Below, in pieces: positions 1 to 5,875 of a stretch of DNA of 8,088 nt (position 1 is its first letter; every line of letters begins with the position of its first letter). Where the stretch lies: the NCBI GenBank assembly GCA_016303265.1, contig JAEDLZ010000064.1, positions 1-8,088 on the forward strand, in the 5' to 3' direction. Both the position numbers and the translations under genes were made by a program. A model generated the notes under the pieces. That model was not told where the DNA came from, made no database searches, and worked only from the letters and a program-made list of their open reading frames with translations. The DNA is from Clostridiales bacterium. Lineage in GTDB: Bacteria; Bacillota; Clostridia; Monoglobales; Monoglobaceae.

Positions 1-1659
1 CCCCACAGCGGCAATTTTCCCGTTATCCATAACGATTATCATATCTGCGTCCTGAACGGACGAAATACGCTGTGCAATAATAAATTTGGTGGTTTCGGGG
101 ATAAATTTTTTAAACGCCGAACGAATAAGAGCGTCCGTCTTTGTATCAACAGCGCTTGTAGAATCGTCCAGAATAAGGATTTTGGGCTTTTTAAGCAGTG
201 CGCGGGCAATACAAAGCCTCTGCTTTTGTCCGCCGGAAACATTGGTTCCTCCCTGCTCGATTTTAGTATCATAGCCCTCCGGGAAGGTACGGACAAACTC
301 GTCTGCCCGGGCAAGTTTGCAAGCCTCTGTGATTTCCTCGTCGGTTGCATTTTCGTTGCCCCAGCGCAGATTTTCCTTTATCGTCCCCGAAAACAGAAGA
401 TTTTTCTGAAGCACCATGGCAACCTCGCCTCTTAAAGCTTCAATATCGTAGTCACGGACATCAACTCCGCCCACCTTAACACAGCCATCTGTTGTATCAT
501 ACAGCCTCGGAATAAGCTGAACCAAGGAGGACTTGCTTGACCCCGTTCCGCCGATGATTCCCACGGTCATACCCGATTTAATATGCAGGTTAATATCGGA
601 AAGCGCATACTTTTCCGCCCCTTCGGAGTATTTGAAGCTGACATTTTCAAAATCAACAGAGCCGTCAGCGACGGTCATTACCGGGTTTTCGGGATTGCCG
701 AGCGCCGGAGTTTCGTTCAAAACCTCGCAAATACGCTTAGCCGATTCCGCCGACATGGTAACCATAACATAAATCATGGAAAGCATCATCAGCGACATGA
801 GTATCTGCACTCCGTAAGTCAGCATTGCGGAAATCTGCCCCACATCTATGGTCTTTCCCATGCTTTCAATTACCAGCTTCGAGCCCACAAGAAGAATAAA
901 TACCGAATTAAAGTTCATGCAGAGCTGCATAAGCGGCATATTGAAGGCAACAATCCTCTCTGCTTTTGTGAAATCGCCGCAAATATCCTCTGACGCAGCG
1001 CCGAATTTTTTCTTTTCGTAATCCTCCCTGGAAAAGCCCTTGACAACGCGCATTGCGCGGACATTTTCTTCAACGGATTCATTGAGGCGGTCATACTTTC
1101 TGAAAACCCCGCGGAAAGCCGGAATTGCCTTGCGCCCTATCATAATAAGACCGAATGCCAAAACAGGAATAACAATAACAAACGCCGTGGCAAGACTGCC
1201 GCCCATGTAATACGCCATGGCAACCGAAAAAATCAGCATGAGCGGGCTTCTGACCGCCGTTCTTATAATCATCATGTACGACATCTGAACATTTGTAACA
1301 TCCGTGGTCATTCGCGTAACAAGCGAAGACGACGAGAATTTGTCGATATTCTGGAAGTTATAGGTTTGAATTTTATGAAACATATTCTTTCTGAGATTTT
1401 TGGCAAATCCCGTTGCCGCCCTTGAGCTGGTTACGCCGGCCACTGCGCCGCAGGCCAGCGAAAAGCACGCAAGAATAACCAGGCATCCGCCGATTTTAAG
1501 AATATTGCCGATTTCGGCGCCCGCTTTGACCTTGTTCACAAGATTCGCCGTTATAAACGGAATAATGGTTTCAATAACTGCCTCGCCTATAATAAAAAGT
1601 AAGGTAAGTATTGTCGGCTTTTTATATTCGCCGATACTTTGGGCAAGTTTTTTAATCAT
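1..1659 (-). CDS. ABC exporter half-transporter, degenerate-site subunit of a heterodimer (3' end cut by window edge)
   Basis: The frame stays open for 553 codons from the ATG at 1659 to the window edge; such proteins usually run about 570-600 residues, so only the C-terminal tail is missing. The N-terminal ~300 residues are a hydrophobic six-helix ABC exporter membrane domain and the rest is a nucleotide-binding domain. Visible motifs are the A-loop Tyr344, Walker A GGTGSSKS (370-377, Ser375 in place of the usual Gly), Q-loop Gln418, signature NVSGGQKQR (473-481), Walker B ILILDD (494-499) and D-loop SAVD. Asp499 stands where the catalytic Glu is expected and Gln530 (IIAQRIS) where the switch His is expected. 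This combination with an intact signature is typical of the TM287/BmrC-like half of heterodimeric multidrug exporters. AAAGGAGG at 1669-1676 lies 9 bases before the ATG. The first 8 bases overlap the end of the marR-type gene, implying translational coupling. The substrate cannot be told; drug or toxic-compound efflux is inferred from family and the MarR neighbour. Confidence 0.95.
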   Translation of the reverse strand, partial: MIKKLAQSIGEYKKPTILTLLFIIGEAVIETIIPFITANLVNKVKAGAEIGNILKIGGCLVILACFSLACGAVAGVTSSRAATGFAKNLRKNMFHKIQTYNFQNIDKFSSSSLVTRMTTDVTNVQMSYMMIIRTAVRSPLMLIFSVAMAYYMGGSLATAFVIVIPVLAFGLIMIGRKAIPAFRGVFRKYDRLNESVEENVRAMRVVKGFSREDYEKKKFGAASEDICGDFTKAERIVAFNMPLMQLCMNFNSVFILLVGSKLVIESMGKTIDVGQISAMLTYGVQILMSLMMLSMIYVMVTMSAESAKRICEVLNETPALGNPENPVMTVADGSVDFENVSFKYSEGAEKYALSDINLHIKSGMTVGIIGGTGSSKSSLVQLIPRLYDTTDGCVKVGGVDVRDYDIEALRGEVAMVLQKNLLFSGTIKENLRWGNENATDEEITEACKLARADEFVRTFPEGYDTKIEQGGTNVSGGQKQRLCIARALLKKPKILILDDSTSAVDTKTDALIRSAFKKFIPETTKFIIAQRISSVQDADMIIVMDNGKIAAVG

Positions 1660-2089
1660 CCTGATGTTCCTCCTTTAAGGTGTTGTAAACTATATCCAAA
1701 AGTTCTCGGAGCTGTTTAAGCTGCTCATCGGTAAGCCTCTTTGTAAGCTTATTTTCAATTGCAGTGCGCTGAGCCTCACATTCCAGCTTAATATCAGCCG
1801 CTTTGGGAAGAAGCGTCACGCTCCTCTGACGGCGGTCGGTTTCGCAAACGGAAATTTCAATAAACCCGTTCTTCTCCATCCTCCCCAGTATGCCGTTGAC
1901 CGTAGAATGCTTTATACCGAAATTATTTTCAATATCTTTCTGGGTTACGCCCGCAGTATGGGAAAAAAGATAAAAAAGAATCGACAGCTGCACATGAGTC
2001 AGCCCCAATGCCTTAGCATTGGCATTGCCGTTTGCCCTGAAGCAGTCGTTAATCCTTTTAAACCGGTATCCCAAATCCGAGGACTGCAT
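1652..2089 (-). CDS. MarR-family transcriptional regulator
   Basis: This is a 145-residue winged-helix regulator, the normal size for MarR dimers. The N-terminal helix and LGLTHVQLSILFYL (28-41) match the family start. The helix-turn-helix covers roughly residues 48-77 (VTQKDIENNFGI, then recognition helix KHSTVNGILGRMEKNGFI), and the wing carries TDRRQRSVTL (84-93), the family's conserved D-R-x-x-R region. The C-terminal helix is long and charged, as in the dimerisation region. I chose ATG 2089 because AAGGGAG (2098-2104) sits 8 bases upstream; an in-frame TTG at 2107 would overlap that site and has none of its own. The gene is first in the operon, with the ABC exporter overlapping its last 8 bases. 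Family members usually repress their own efflux operon until a small ligand binds; the palindrome at the promoter supports that here, but the ligand is unknown. Confidence 0.93.
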   Translation of the reverse strand: MQSSDLGYRFKRINDCFRANGNANAKALGLTHVQLSILFYLFSHTAGVTQKDIENNFGIKHSTVNGILGRMEKNGFIEISVCETDRRQRSVTLLPKAADIKLECEAQRTAIENKLTKRLTDEQLKQLRELLDIVYNTLKEEHQDD

Positions 2090-2109
2090 AATTATCACTC
2101 CCTTCAAAG

Positions 2110-2123
2110 TGTAGCGTACTACA
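2110..2123. promoter_or_regulatory. Candidate MarR operator palindrome
   Basis: TGTAG (2110-2114) and CTACA (2119-2123) form an inverted repeat separated by CGTA. It lies immediately downstream of the -10 box and covers the predicted start site, where a bound repressor would block initiation. Arms of 5 bp are short and MarR sites are often longer, so assignment to this regulator is inference from position. Confidence 0.5.
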
Positions 2124-2124
2124 T

Positions 2125-2153
2125 ATTTTAAACCATATATACGCTTTTGTCAA
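2125..2153 (-). promoter_or_regulatory. Sigma-A type promoter of the marR-ABC operon
   Basis: Reading the minus strand, TTGACA (2148-2153) is followed by a 17-base spacer and TAAAAT (2125-2130). The -35 is a perfect match and the -10 has one mismatch. Expected transcription start is near 2118, about 30 bases before the marR start codon. It faces away from the spoIIA promoter. Confidence 0.85.
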
Positions 2154-2197
2154 TACTTTTTTTGTAATTTTTTGACACACGATTTTTTAAGCAGCAA

Positions 2198-2226
2198 AAA
2201 GGAAAATTTTGCCAATTATAGAAAAT
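2198..2226 (+). promoter_or_regulatory. SigH-like promoter of the spoIIA operon
   Basis: AAAGGAAAA (2198-2206) fits the -35 consensus RnAGGAwWW fully. After 11 bases, ATAGAAAAT (2218-2226) fits the -10 consensus RnnGAATWW with one mismatch (GAAA for GAAT). The spacing is within the range known for sigma-H. Family knowledge supports it: spoIIA operons of Bacillus and Clostridia are transcribed by sigma-H with Spo0A~P. No convincing Spo0A box was found; TTTGACA at 2171-2177 is one base off TTCGACA. Confidence 0.6.
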
Positions 2227-2244
2227 TAAATAGAGGTGCTGTAT

Positions 2245-2286
2245 GCCCCGGGTTAATTCGGCATATATGCGGAATTAACCCGGGGC
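2245..2286 (+). repeat. Strong hairpin upstream of spoIIAA
   Basis: GCCCCGGGTTAATTC (2245-2259) and GAATTAACCCGGGGC (2272-2286) are perfect 15-bp inverted arms. After a G/G mismatch the loop continues as GCA-TATA-TGC, so nearly the whole 42 bases fold on themselves. It lies between the SigH-like promoter and the spoIIAA ribosome binding site, so it would be in the 5' leader. No T-run follows on either strand, which argues against a simple intrinsic terminator. A short frame, ATG 2243 to TAA 2278 (11 codons), with GAGGTG at 2233-2238 runs through it. Confidence 0.8.
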
Positions 2287-2317
2287 CTCACCAAAAAACA
2301 AACAGAAGGTGAAAAAC

Positions 2318-2644
2318 ATGAAGATTAAACTTGAATATGCCATGCCGACTCTTATTGCCAAAATAAGCGGCGAGATTGACCACCACACGGCGTCGGAGAT
2401 GAGGGAAATATTGGATCGGGAGATTGACATGAATAATATTAAAAACCTCGTTTTGGATTTTAAGAATGTAACTTTTATGGACAGCTCCGGCATAGGCGTT
2501 ATTGTGGGACGGTTTAAGAGAATTGACGCCCTCGGCGGCAAAATGCTTATAATCCGTCCCACGCCGCAGGTCGATAAAATACTGGAAATTTCAGGCATAA
2601 AGAAAATACTTACATGCAAACAAGAGGTGAAAATAAATGAGTAA
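2318..2644 (+). CDS. spoIIAA: Anti-sigma F factor antagonist SpoIIAA
   Basis: This is a 108-residue STAS-domain protein, close to the usual ~116. Unphosphorylated SpoIIAA binds SpoIIAB in the forespore and frees sigma-F; SpoIIAB inactivates it by phosphorylating one serine. The motif FMDSSGIGVIVGRFKR (from residue 53) matches the phosphorylation region, with Ser57 corresponding to Ser58 of B. subtilis. I chose ATG 2318 because AGAAGGTG (2304-2311) lies 6 bases ahead; an in-frame GTG at 2309 sits within that site. The last 8 bases overlap spoIIAB. It is the first gene of a three-gene operon in the standard order. Confidence 0.97.
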   Translation: MKIKLEYAMPTLIAKISGEIDHHTASEMREILDREIDMNNIKNLVLDFKNVTFMDSSGIGVIVGRFKRIDALGGKMLIIRPTPQVDKILEISGIKKILTCKQEVKINE

Positions 2645-3056
2645 TTATATGAAGCTTGAAGTGCCTGCAAAAAGCAGCAACGAGGCATTTGTCCGTGCGG
2701 CTGTCGGTGCGTTTGTCAGCCAGATTGACCCCACAATAGAGGAGATTGCCGATATAAAAACCGCTGTTTCGGAAGGGGTTACAAATTCAATAATCCACGG
2801 CTACGAAAATACAAAGGGAATCGTAACCCTTATGTGCCGCATTGACGGAAAGGATGTTGAAATTATTATTTCCGACAGCGGCGTCGGTATACCGGATATA
2901 GAAAAGGCGCGCGAGCCGCTTTACACCTCAAAGCCAAAGGAGGAAAGAAGCGGAATGGGATTTACCGTTATGGAAACCTTTATGGATGTACTTGTGGTGG
3001 AATCCGAGGTCGGAGTAGGTACAAAGGTAACCATGCGGAAACGGATAGGCGCATAG
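2637..3056 (+). CDS. spoIIAB: Anti-sigma F factor / serine kinase SpoIIAB
   Basis: This is a 139-residue GHKL-fold kinase that holds sigma-F inactive and phosphorylates SpoIIAA using ATP. The N-box is SEGVTNSIIHGY (45-56), with Glu46 and Asn50 at the positions of the catalytic base and magnesium ligand. G1 is DSGVGIPD (80-87), and the G2/ATP-lid end is SGMGFTVM (105-112). Arg20 is at the position that contacts sigma-F in the Geobacillus stearothermophilus protein. AGAGGTG, 7 bases before the ATG, lies in the end of spoIIAA, and the genes overlap by 8 bases (ATGAGTAA), which should keep antagonist and kinase output matched. All key residues are present, so it looks functional. Confidence 0.97.
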   Translation: MSNYMKLEVPAKSSNEAFVRAAVGAFVSQIDPTIEEIADIKTAVSEGVTNSIIHGYENTKGIVTLMCRIDGKDVEIIISDSGVGIPDIEKAREPLYTSKPKEERSGMGFTVMETFMDVLVVESEVGVGTKVTMRKRIGA

Positions 3057-3788
3057 ATGGACAAGCATTCAGATACGGAAAGGCTTATTGCTCTTGCCGC
3101 TGCCGGTGATAAAAGCGCCGCAAATACCCTTGTTGAAGAAAACACGGGGCTTATTCGCTGTGTTGTTAAACGGTTTTTGGGGCGCGGATATGAGGCGGAG
3201 GATTTGTTTCAAGTGGGGGCTATAGGGCTTATTAAGGCTATACAAAAGTTCGACCTCAGTTATCAGGTAAAGTTTTCCACCTATGCTGTACCTATGATAA
3301 TGGGCGAAATAAAGCGGTATATAAGGGACGACGGCATAATAAAGGTCAGCAGGAGCATTAAGGAGTTATCCGCAAAGGCTGCAATTGCGAGAGAAGAGCT
3401 GATGCGGGAAACGGGCGAAGAGCCAAGCATTTCGGATGTTGCCCAAAAGGTCGGGGTGACGGCTGAGGAGATAGCGCTCGCTTTTGACGCAACGGCGCGC
3501 CCTGAATCAATTTATGCCGCCGTTGATGACGGCAATCACGAAGGGCAGGCGCTTATCGACCGCATAGAAAGCCCCGAAAACTGCGAAAATAACATAGTCA
3601 ACAAAATTTTGTTATCAACTGCCATAAAGGAATTTCCCAAGCGGGAGCAAAAAATTATAATGCTGAGGTATTTCAGGCAAAAAACTCAGTCACAGATTGC
3701 AGAAATTATGGGTATATCCCAGGTTCAGGTTTCAAGAATAGAAAAGCGTATTCTGGAAAAATTGCGGACAAAAATTGCAGAAAATTAA
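3057..3788 (+). CDS. sigF: RNA polymerase sigma factor SigF (SpoIIAC)
   Basis: This is a 243-residue sigma-70 factor of the sporulation F/G type that directs early forespore transcription. Region 2 runs from about residue 24 to 92: EDLFQVGAIGLIKAIQKFD (48-66) is the core-binding part, and KFSTYAVPMIMGEIKRYIRD (72-91) the melting and -10 recognition part. A region 3 helix block (IKVSRSIKEL) follows, and region 4 ends in the -35 helix-turn-helix TQSQIAEIMGISQVQVSRIE (210-229). SigG is similar, but position directly behind spoIIAA-AB identifies SigF. The ATG abuts the spoIIAB stop with no gap and only a weak GGATAGG upstream, so its translation probably depends on ribosomes ending spoIIAB. Confidence 0.96.
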   Translation: MDKHSDTERLIALAAAGDKSAANTLVEENTGLIRCVVKRFLGRGYEAEDLFQVGAIGLIKAIQKFDLSYQVKFSTYAVPMIMGEIKRYIRDDGIIKVSRSIKELSAKAAIAREELMRETGEEPSISDVAQKVGVTAEEIALAFDATARPESIYAAVDDGNHEGQALIDRIESPENCENNIVNKILLSTAIKEFPKREQKIIMLRYFRQKTQSQIAEIMGISQVQVSRIEKRILEKLRTKIAEN

Positions 3789-3831
3789 AGGATTGCATTG
3801 CACTTTGAAGAATATTAAGTTAGCACGGATA

Positions 3832-3853
3832 CAGACAAGCATATGCTTGTCTG
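3832..3853. repeat. Perfect 22-bp palindrome between sigF and the zinc-ribbon gene
   Basis: CAGACAAGCAT (3832-3842) is followed directly by its exact reverse complement ATGCTTGTCTG (3843-3853). It begins 44 bases after the sigF stop and ends 34 bases before the next start codon. As RNA it could form a 9-bp stem with an AUAU loop, but no T-run follows, so a classical terminator is unlikely. A dimeric repressor site or an mRNA processing or stability hairpin are the alternatives. Confidence 0.8.
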
Positions 3854-3887
3854 CCCTATGCTCATATATAGGAAAAAAGGTGATAGT

Positions 3888-4400
3888 GTGAGATGCAATA
3901 ATTGCGGAGCGGAAATTTCCGATAATGCGCTCTTTTGCAGGGTTTGCGGAGTCCGCATTTCAGATTCGAAAGCGCTCACAAACGATGAAAAAACTTCAGA
4001 AGCTGCCGGGGAGGTATATTCTCCTGACGGCGAGGCGGTTCCCGCAGGTGACAAAACACCGCTTAACTGCAATAGGGCGGATTATCCCCGTTCCGAAGCA
4101 ATCCCCGCAGGGGGCGGTCAAGGCGGCGTAACTGACGGAATCGGTGAAGGCTGTCATGATGAGCTAAATGATTATGTTAACCGAAGCGTTCTTATGACCC
4201 TTGTTTTCGGAATGATATTTGGCTTAATTGCCTTATTTTACGCCCTGACTGCAAGGAACTGTTTTGAGGACGGCGAAACGGAAAACGGTATCAAAAAGGC
4301 AAAAACCGCTCGAAGGCTTTGCCGTATAAGCCTTGTTTTTGGCATTATAAAATGGCTGACAATTTTTGCAGTCGGATTTTTATTCATTTATATATTTTAG
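3888..4400 (+). CDS. Zinc-ribbon membrane protein with CD225/dispanin-like C-terminal domain
   Basis: This is a 170-residue protein in three parts. Residues 1-21 are a zinc ribbon with Cys3, Cys6, Cys17 and Cys20 (MRCNNCGAEI...FCRVCG). Residues 22-95 are a polar, probably disordered linker with a near repeat, EAVPAG / EAIPAG. The C-terminus has two membrane helices (about 100-121 and 147-168) joined by a charged loop, NCFEDGETENGIKKAKTARR. The layout of GLIALFYALTARN, then a Gly-rich acidic turn, then a Lys/Arg/Ala helix resembles the CD225/dispanin (DUF4190-like) family; that is my reading, not a search result. The GTG at 3888 is preferred because AAAAAAGG ends 7 bases upstream. An in-frame ATG at 3843 lacks a ribosome site and sits inside the palindrome. 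It lies 99 bases behind sigF and may be read through from spoIIA, but no sporulation role is shown. Function unknown. Confidence 0.82.
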   Translation: MRCNNCGAEISDNALFCRVCGVRISDSKALTNDEKTSEAAGEVYSPDGEAVPAGDKTPLNCNRADYPRSEAIPAGGGQGGVTDGIGEGCHDELNDYVNRSVLMTLVFGMIFGLIALFYALTARNCFEDGETENGIKKAKTARRLCRISLVFGIIKWLTIFAVGFLFIYIF

Positions 4401-4475
4401 ATGTGCGCAAAACGGCGGCAGTCTTACCTGACAGGTGGGACTGCCTTTGCTGTATCTGTTTACTGCCGCGCATAT
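4401..4475 (+). terminator. Folded 3' region with terminator-like hairpin
   Basis: Starting at the base after the zinc-ribbon gene's stop, 4417-4429 pairs with 4433-4445 around a GAC loop. GGCAGTC and ACCT pair with AGGT and GACTGCC, joined by two T-G wobbles that pair only in the plus-strand RNA, giving a 13-bp stem. TTTGCTGTATCTGTTT follows, a weak T-rich tail. An outer 8-bp stem (4401-4408 with 4468-4475) could enclose it. ACTGCC at 4462-4467 is a second possible partner for GGCAGT. The best fit is a terminator for the zinc-ribbon transcript. Confidence 0.55.
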
Positions 4476-4673
4476 AGGCTTGCATATAAATTGTATGAAT
4501 TTTTATATATGGTATGAATCGTGGGGTAAATATTCCTTTTATACTTTGTCTTTCACTCCCATTCAGTCTTAAGAAAGGATTTTTCAAAGGATACCTCGTC
4601 CGGCTAAAGCTTTCCGGCCGGCTTAAAAGTAAGAGCGATACGCCTGCTTATTCGGTTTTTCAGCTTACATTGC
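4476..4673. other. Gene-free spacer, nothing firm seen
   Basis: No gene on either strand has a ribosome site and a recognisable product. GTATGAAT occurs twice (4493-4500 and 4512-4519), and there is a GC-rich patch with the palindromes AAAGCTTT and CCGGCCGG near 4605-4622. A weak hairpin (TAAG...CTTA around GCG-ATA-CGC) followed by TTCGGTTTTT near 4630-4660 might help termination, but it is poor. Confidence 0.4.
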
Positions 4674-4702
4674 TTGACAAAATTATGTTTATTTTATATA
4701 AT
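4674..4702 (+). promoter_or_regulatory. Perfect consensus sigma-A promoter of the yitT-family gene
   Basis: TTGACA (4674-4679), a 17-base spacer and TATAAT (4697-4702) match the housekeeping consensus at all twelve positions. Expected start is near 4709, leaving an unusually long leader of about 130 nt before the ATG at 4840. Confidence 0.9.
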
Positions 4703-4706
4703 TGTT

Positions 4707-4718
4707 ATGTATATACAT
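4707..4718. promoter_or_regulatory. Operator-like palindrome at the transcription start
   Basis: ATGTATATACAT is a perfect 12-bp palindrome starting 5 bases after the -10 box and covering the predicted start. ATGT...ACAT half-sites occur in operators of several repressor families, but no regulator is encoded next to it. An AT-rich palindrome this short could also be chance. Confidence 0.4.
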
Positions 4719-4839
4719 TTTGAGCATATGGCAGTGTTCCTCCCCATTTTTCTTAAATCGGAGTCGGAATGAAGCTAATTCAAATATTGGTTTGCCGTCA
4801 GCGCTTATGGTAAAGTATTGAAAATTAAGGAGTATTGCT
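4719..4839 (+). other. Long 5' leader of the yitT-family gene
   Basis: About 120 transcribed, apparently non-coding bases precede the gene. I looked for T-box, SAM, TPP, FMN and purine-type signatures and recognise none. It ends with AAGGAG (4827-4832), 7 bases before the ATG. A 21-codon frame, 4707-4772, lacks a ribosome site. A regulatory role is possible but no defined structure is visible. Confidence 0.35.
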
Positions 4840-5724
4840 ATGAATCTGAAAAACAATACCGATCGCCTTTCCGTTATTAACTTTATTATGTTGACCGTTT
4901 CAGGCATTATAAACGGTTTCGGAGTTACTACATTTTTAGCTCCGGTACACCTGTATGACAGCGGCTTTTCGGGCACCTCCATGCTTTTGGCGCAGATTAC
5001 TCCGAAAAGTCTGTCGCTCTCGCTGTTTCTTATAATTTTGAATATTCCGCTGTTTTTATACGGCTATAAAAAGCAGGGAAAGATTTTCACAATCTATTCA
5101 ATATATGCGGTTATAATATACTCGCTTACCTCATATGTCATAACATATATCCTGCCCGTAGATGTTCTTACCGCGTCCCCTTTTGCCGGCAATGACCTTA
5201 TTTTGTGCGCTGTATTCGGCGGAATCCTTTCGGGAATAGGCAGCGGTCTTACCATACGCTTCGGCGGCGCTCTGGACGGAGTTGAGGTTCTTTCGGTGAT
5301 TTTTGCGAAGAAAATCGGCATAACGGTGGGAACTTTTGTTATGGTATACAATGTCCTTCTTTACATAGCCGCCGGAATTATCATGTCAAGCTGGATACTG
5401 CCGCTTTATTCCATAATAACATACATGGCGGCGCTTAAAACCGTGGATTTCATTGTTGAAGGTATCGACAAGGCAAAATCCGCAATGATAATAACTACTA
5501 TGCATGATGAAATAAACAAGGCGCTTTCCGAGGAATTCGGCTCAGGAATAACCATAATAGACGCAAAAGGCTACTACTCCTCAAAAAGCACTTATATGAT
5601 ATATTTTGTGGTTAACCGTTTTCAAATATCAAAAATGAAAAAGATTGTAAAAAGAATCGACCCGAATGCATTTGTCACAATAACCGATGTGTCCGAGGTA
5701 TTTCATGAAAAAAATACACAATAA
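4840..5724 (+). CDS. YitT-family integral membrane protein (DUF161 + DUF2179)
   Basis: This 294-residue protein has the length and layout of the YitT/YpjC family, whose members have no firmly known transport or enzymatic role. The first ~210 residues hold five or six membrane helices. NGFGVTTFLAPVHLYDSGFSGTS (from ~25) matches the family's conserved opening, and GIGSGLTIRFGGALDGVEVLSVIFAKK (from ~132) its hallmark glycine-rich loop around G-G-x-D-G. Residues ~215-290 form the soluble DUF2179 domain: SGITIIDAKGYYSS, then MIYFVVNRFQISKMKKIVKRIDPNAFVTITDVSEVF. The start is set by AAGGAG 7 bases ahead. It is transcribed alone, with its own promoter and structured DNA on both sides. No truncation or frameshift is seen. 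Confidence 0.93.
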   Translation: MNLKNNTDRLSVINFIMLTVSGIINGFGVTTFLAPVHLYDSGFSGTSMLLAQITPKSLSLSLFLIILNIPLFLYGYKKQGKIFTIYSIYAVIIYSLTSYVITYILPVDVLTASPFAGNDLILCAVFGGILSGIGSGLTIRFGGALDGVEVLSVIFAKKIGITVGTFVMVYNVLLYIAAGIIMSSWILPLYSIITYMAALKTVDFIVEGIDKAKSAMIITTMHDEINKALSEEFGSGITIIDAKGYYSSKSTYMIYFVVNRFQISKMKKIVKRIDPNAFVTITDVSEVFHEKNTQ

Positions 5725-5735
5725 AAAATTTTAAA

Positions 5736-5782
5736 TCGGGCTGTATGCGTCTGCACAGTATTTGCAGACATATACAGCCCGA
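5736..5782. terminator. Large hairpin after the yitT-family gene
   Basis: TCGGGCTGTAT (5736-5746) pairs with ATACAGCCCGA (5772-5782), and GTCTGCA (5749-5755) with TGCAGAC (5763-5769), around a 7-base loop and separated by a 2x2 step (one wobble, one mismatch on either strand). It begins 12 bases after the stop codon. An A/T run (5718-5735, AAAAAATTTTAAA) precedes it, so a minus-strand transcript would have a textbook stem plus U-run; on the plus strand no U-run follows. It may be bidirectional or a 3'-end barrier. Confidence 0.6.
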
Positions 5783-5796
5783 ACTTCGGTGTGTCG

Positions 5797-5846
5797 TGCG
5801 GAGGCCGCCTGTTATCCGCAAAAGCGCTGACATGGGAAACCGCTTT
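5797..5846 (+). repeat. Two consecutive small stem-loops
   Basis: TGCGG (5797-5801) pairs with CCGCA (5816-5820). Directly adjoining, AAAGCG (5821-5826) pairs with CGCTTT (5841-5846). Each alone is weak; they matter because they sit between two larger foldable segments in a gap of 327 bases that has no gene. Confidence 0.35.
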
Positions 5847-5875
5847 AAATTGTGAGAATATGCGTCGGGCGTTTC

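Noticed and set aside
2171..2177. Spo0A box, TTTGACA
   Set aside because: One mismatch in a 7-base motif within AT-rich DNA is expected by chance; not firm enough to list.
2245..2286. Intrinsic terminator reading of the spoIIA leader hairpin
   Set aside because: No T-run follows the stem on either strand.
3843..3887. Upstream ATG start for the zinc-ribbon protein
   Set aside because: It has no ribosome site, sits in the palindrome, and the added residues precede the usual zinc-ribbon opening; GTG 3888 has AAGG at correct spacing.
4493..4519. Direct repeat GTATGAAT twice, 19 bases apart
   Set aside because: Too short and not placed at a promoter; chance is likely in an AT-rich spacer.
4384..4587. 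Minus-strand frame of 67 codons opposite the folded 3' region
   Set aside because: It begins with TTG without a ribosome site, has a low-complexity product, and overlaps the end of the zinc-ribbon gene.
4514..4723. Plus-strand frame of 69 codons
   Set aside because: No ribosome site, no recognisable domain, and it runs through the perfect promoter at 4674-4702.
4707..4772. 21-codon leader frame before the yitT-family gene
   Set aside because: No Shine-Dalgarno site, and its ATG lies at or before the predicted transcription start.
4689..4982. Minus-strand frame of 97 codons
   Set aside because: It overlaps the start of the yitT-family gene and its promoter; the product resembles nothing known to me.
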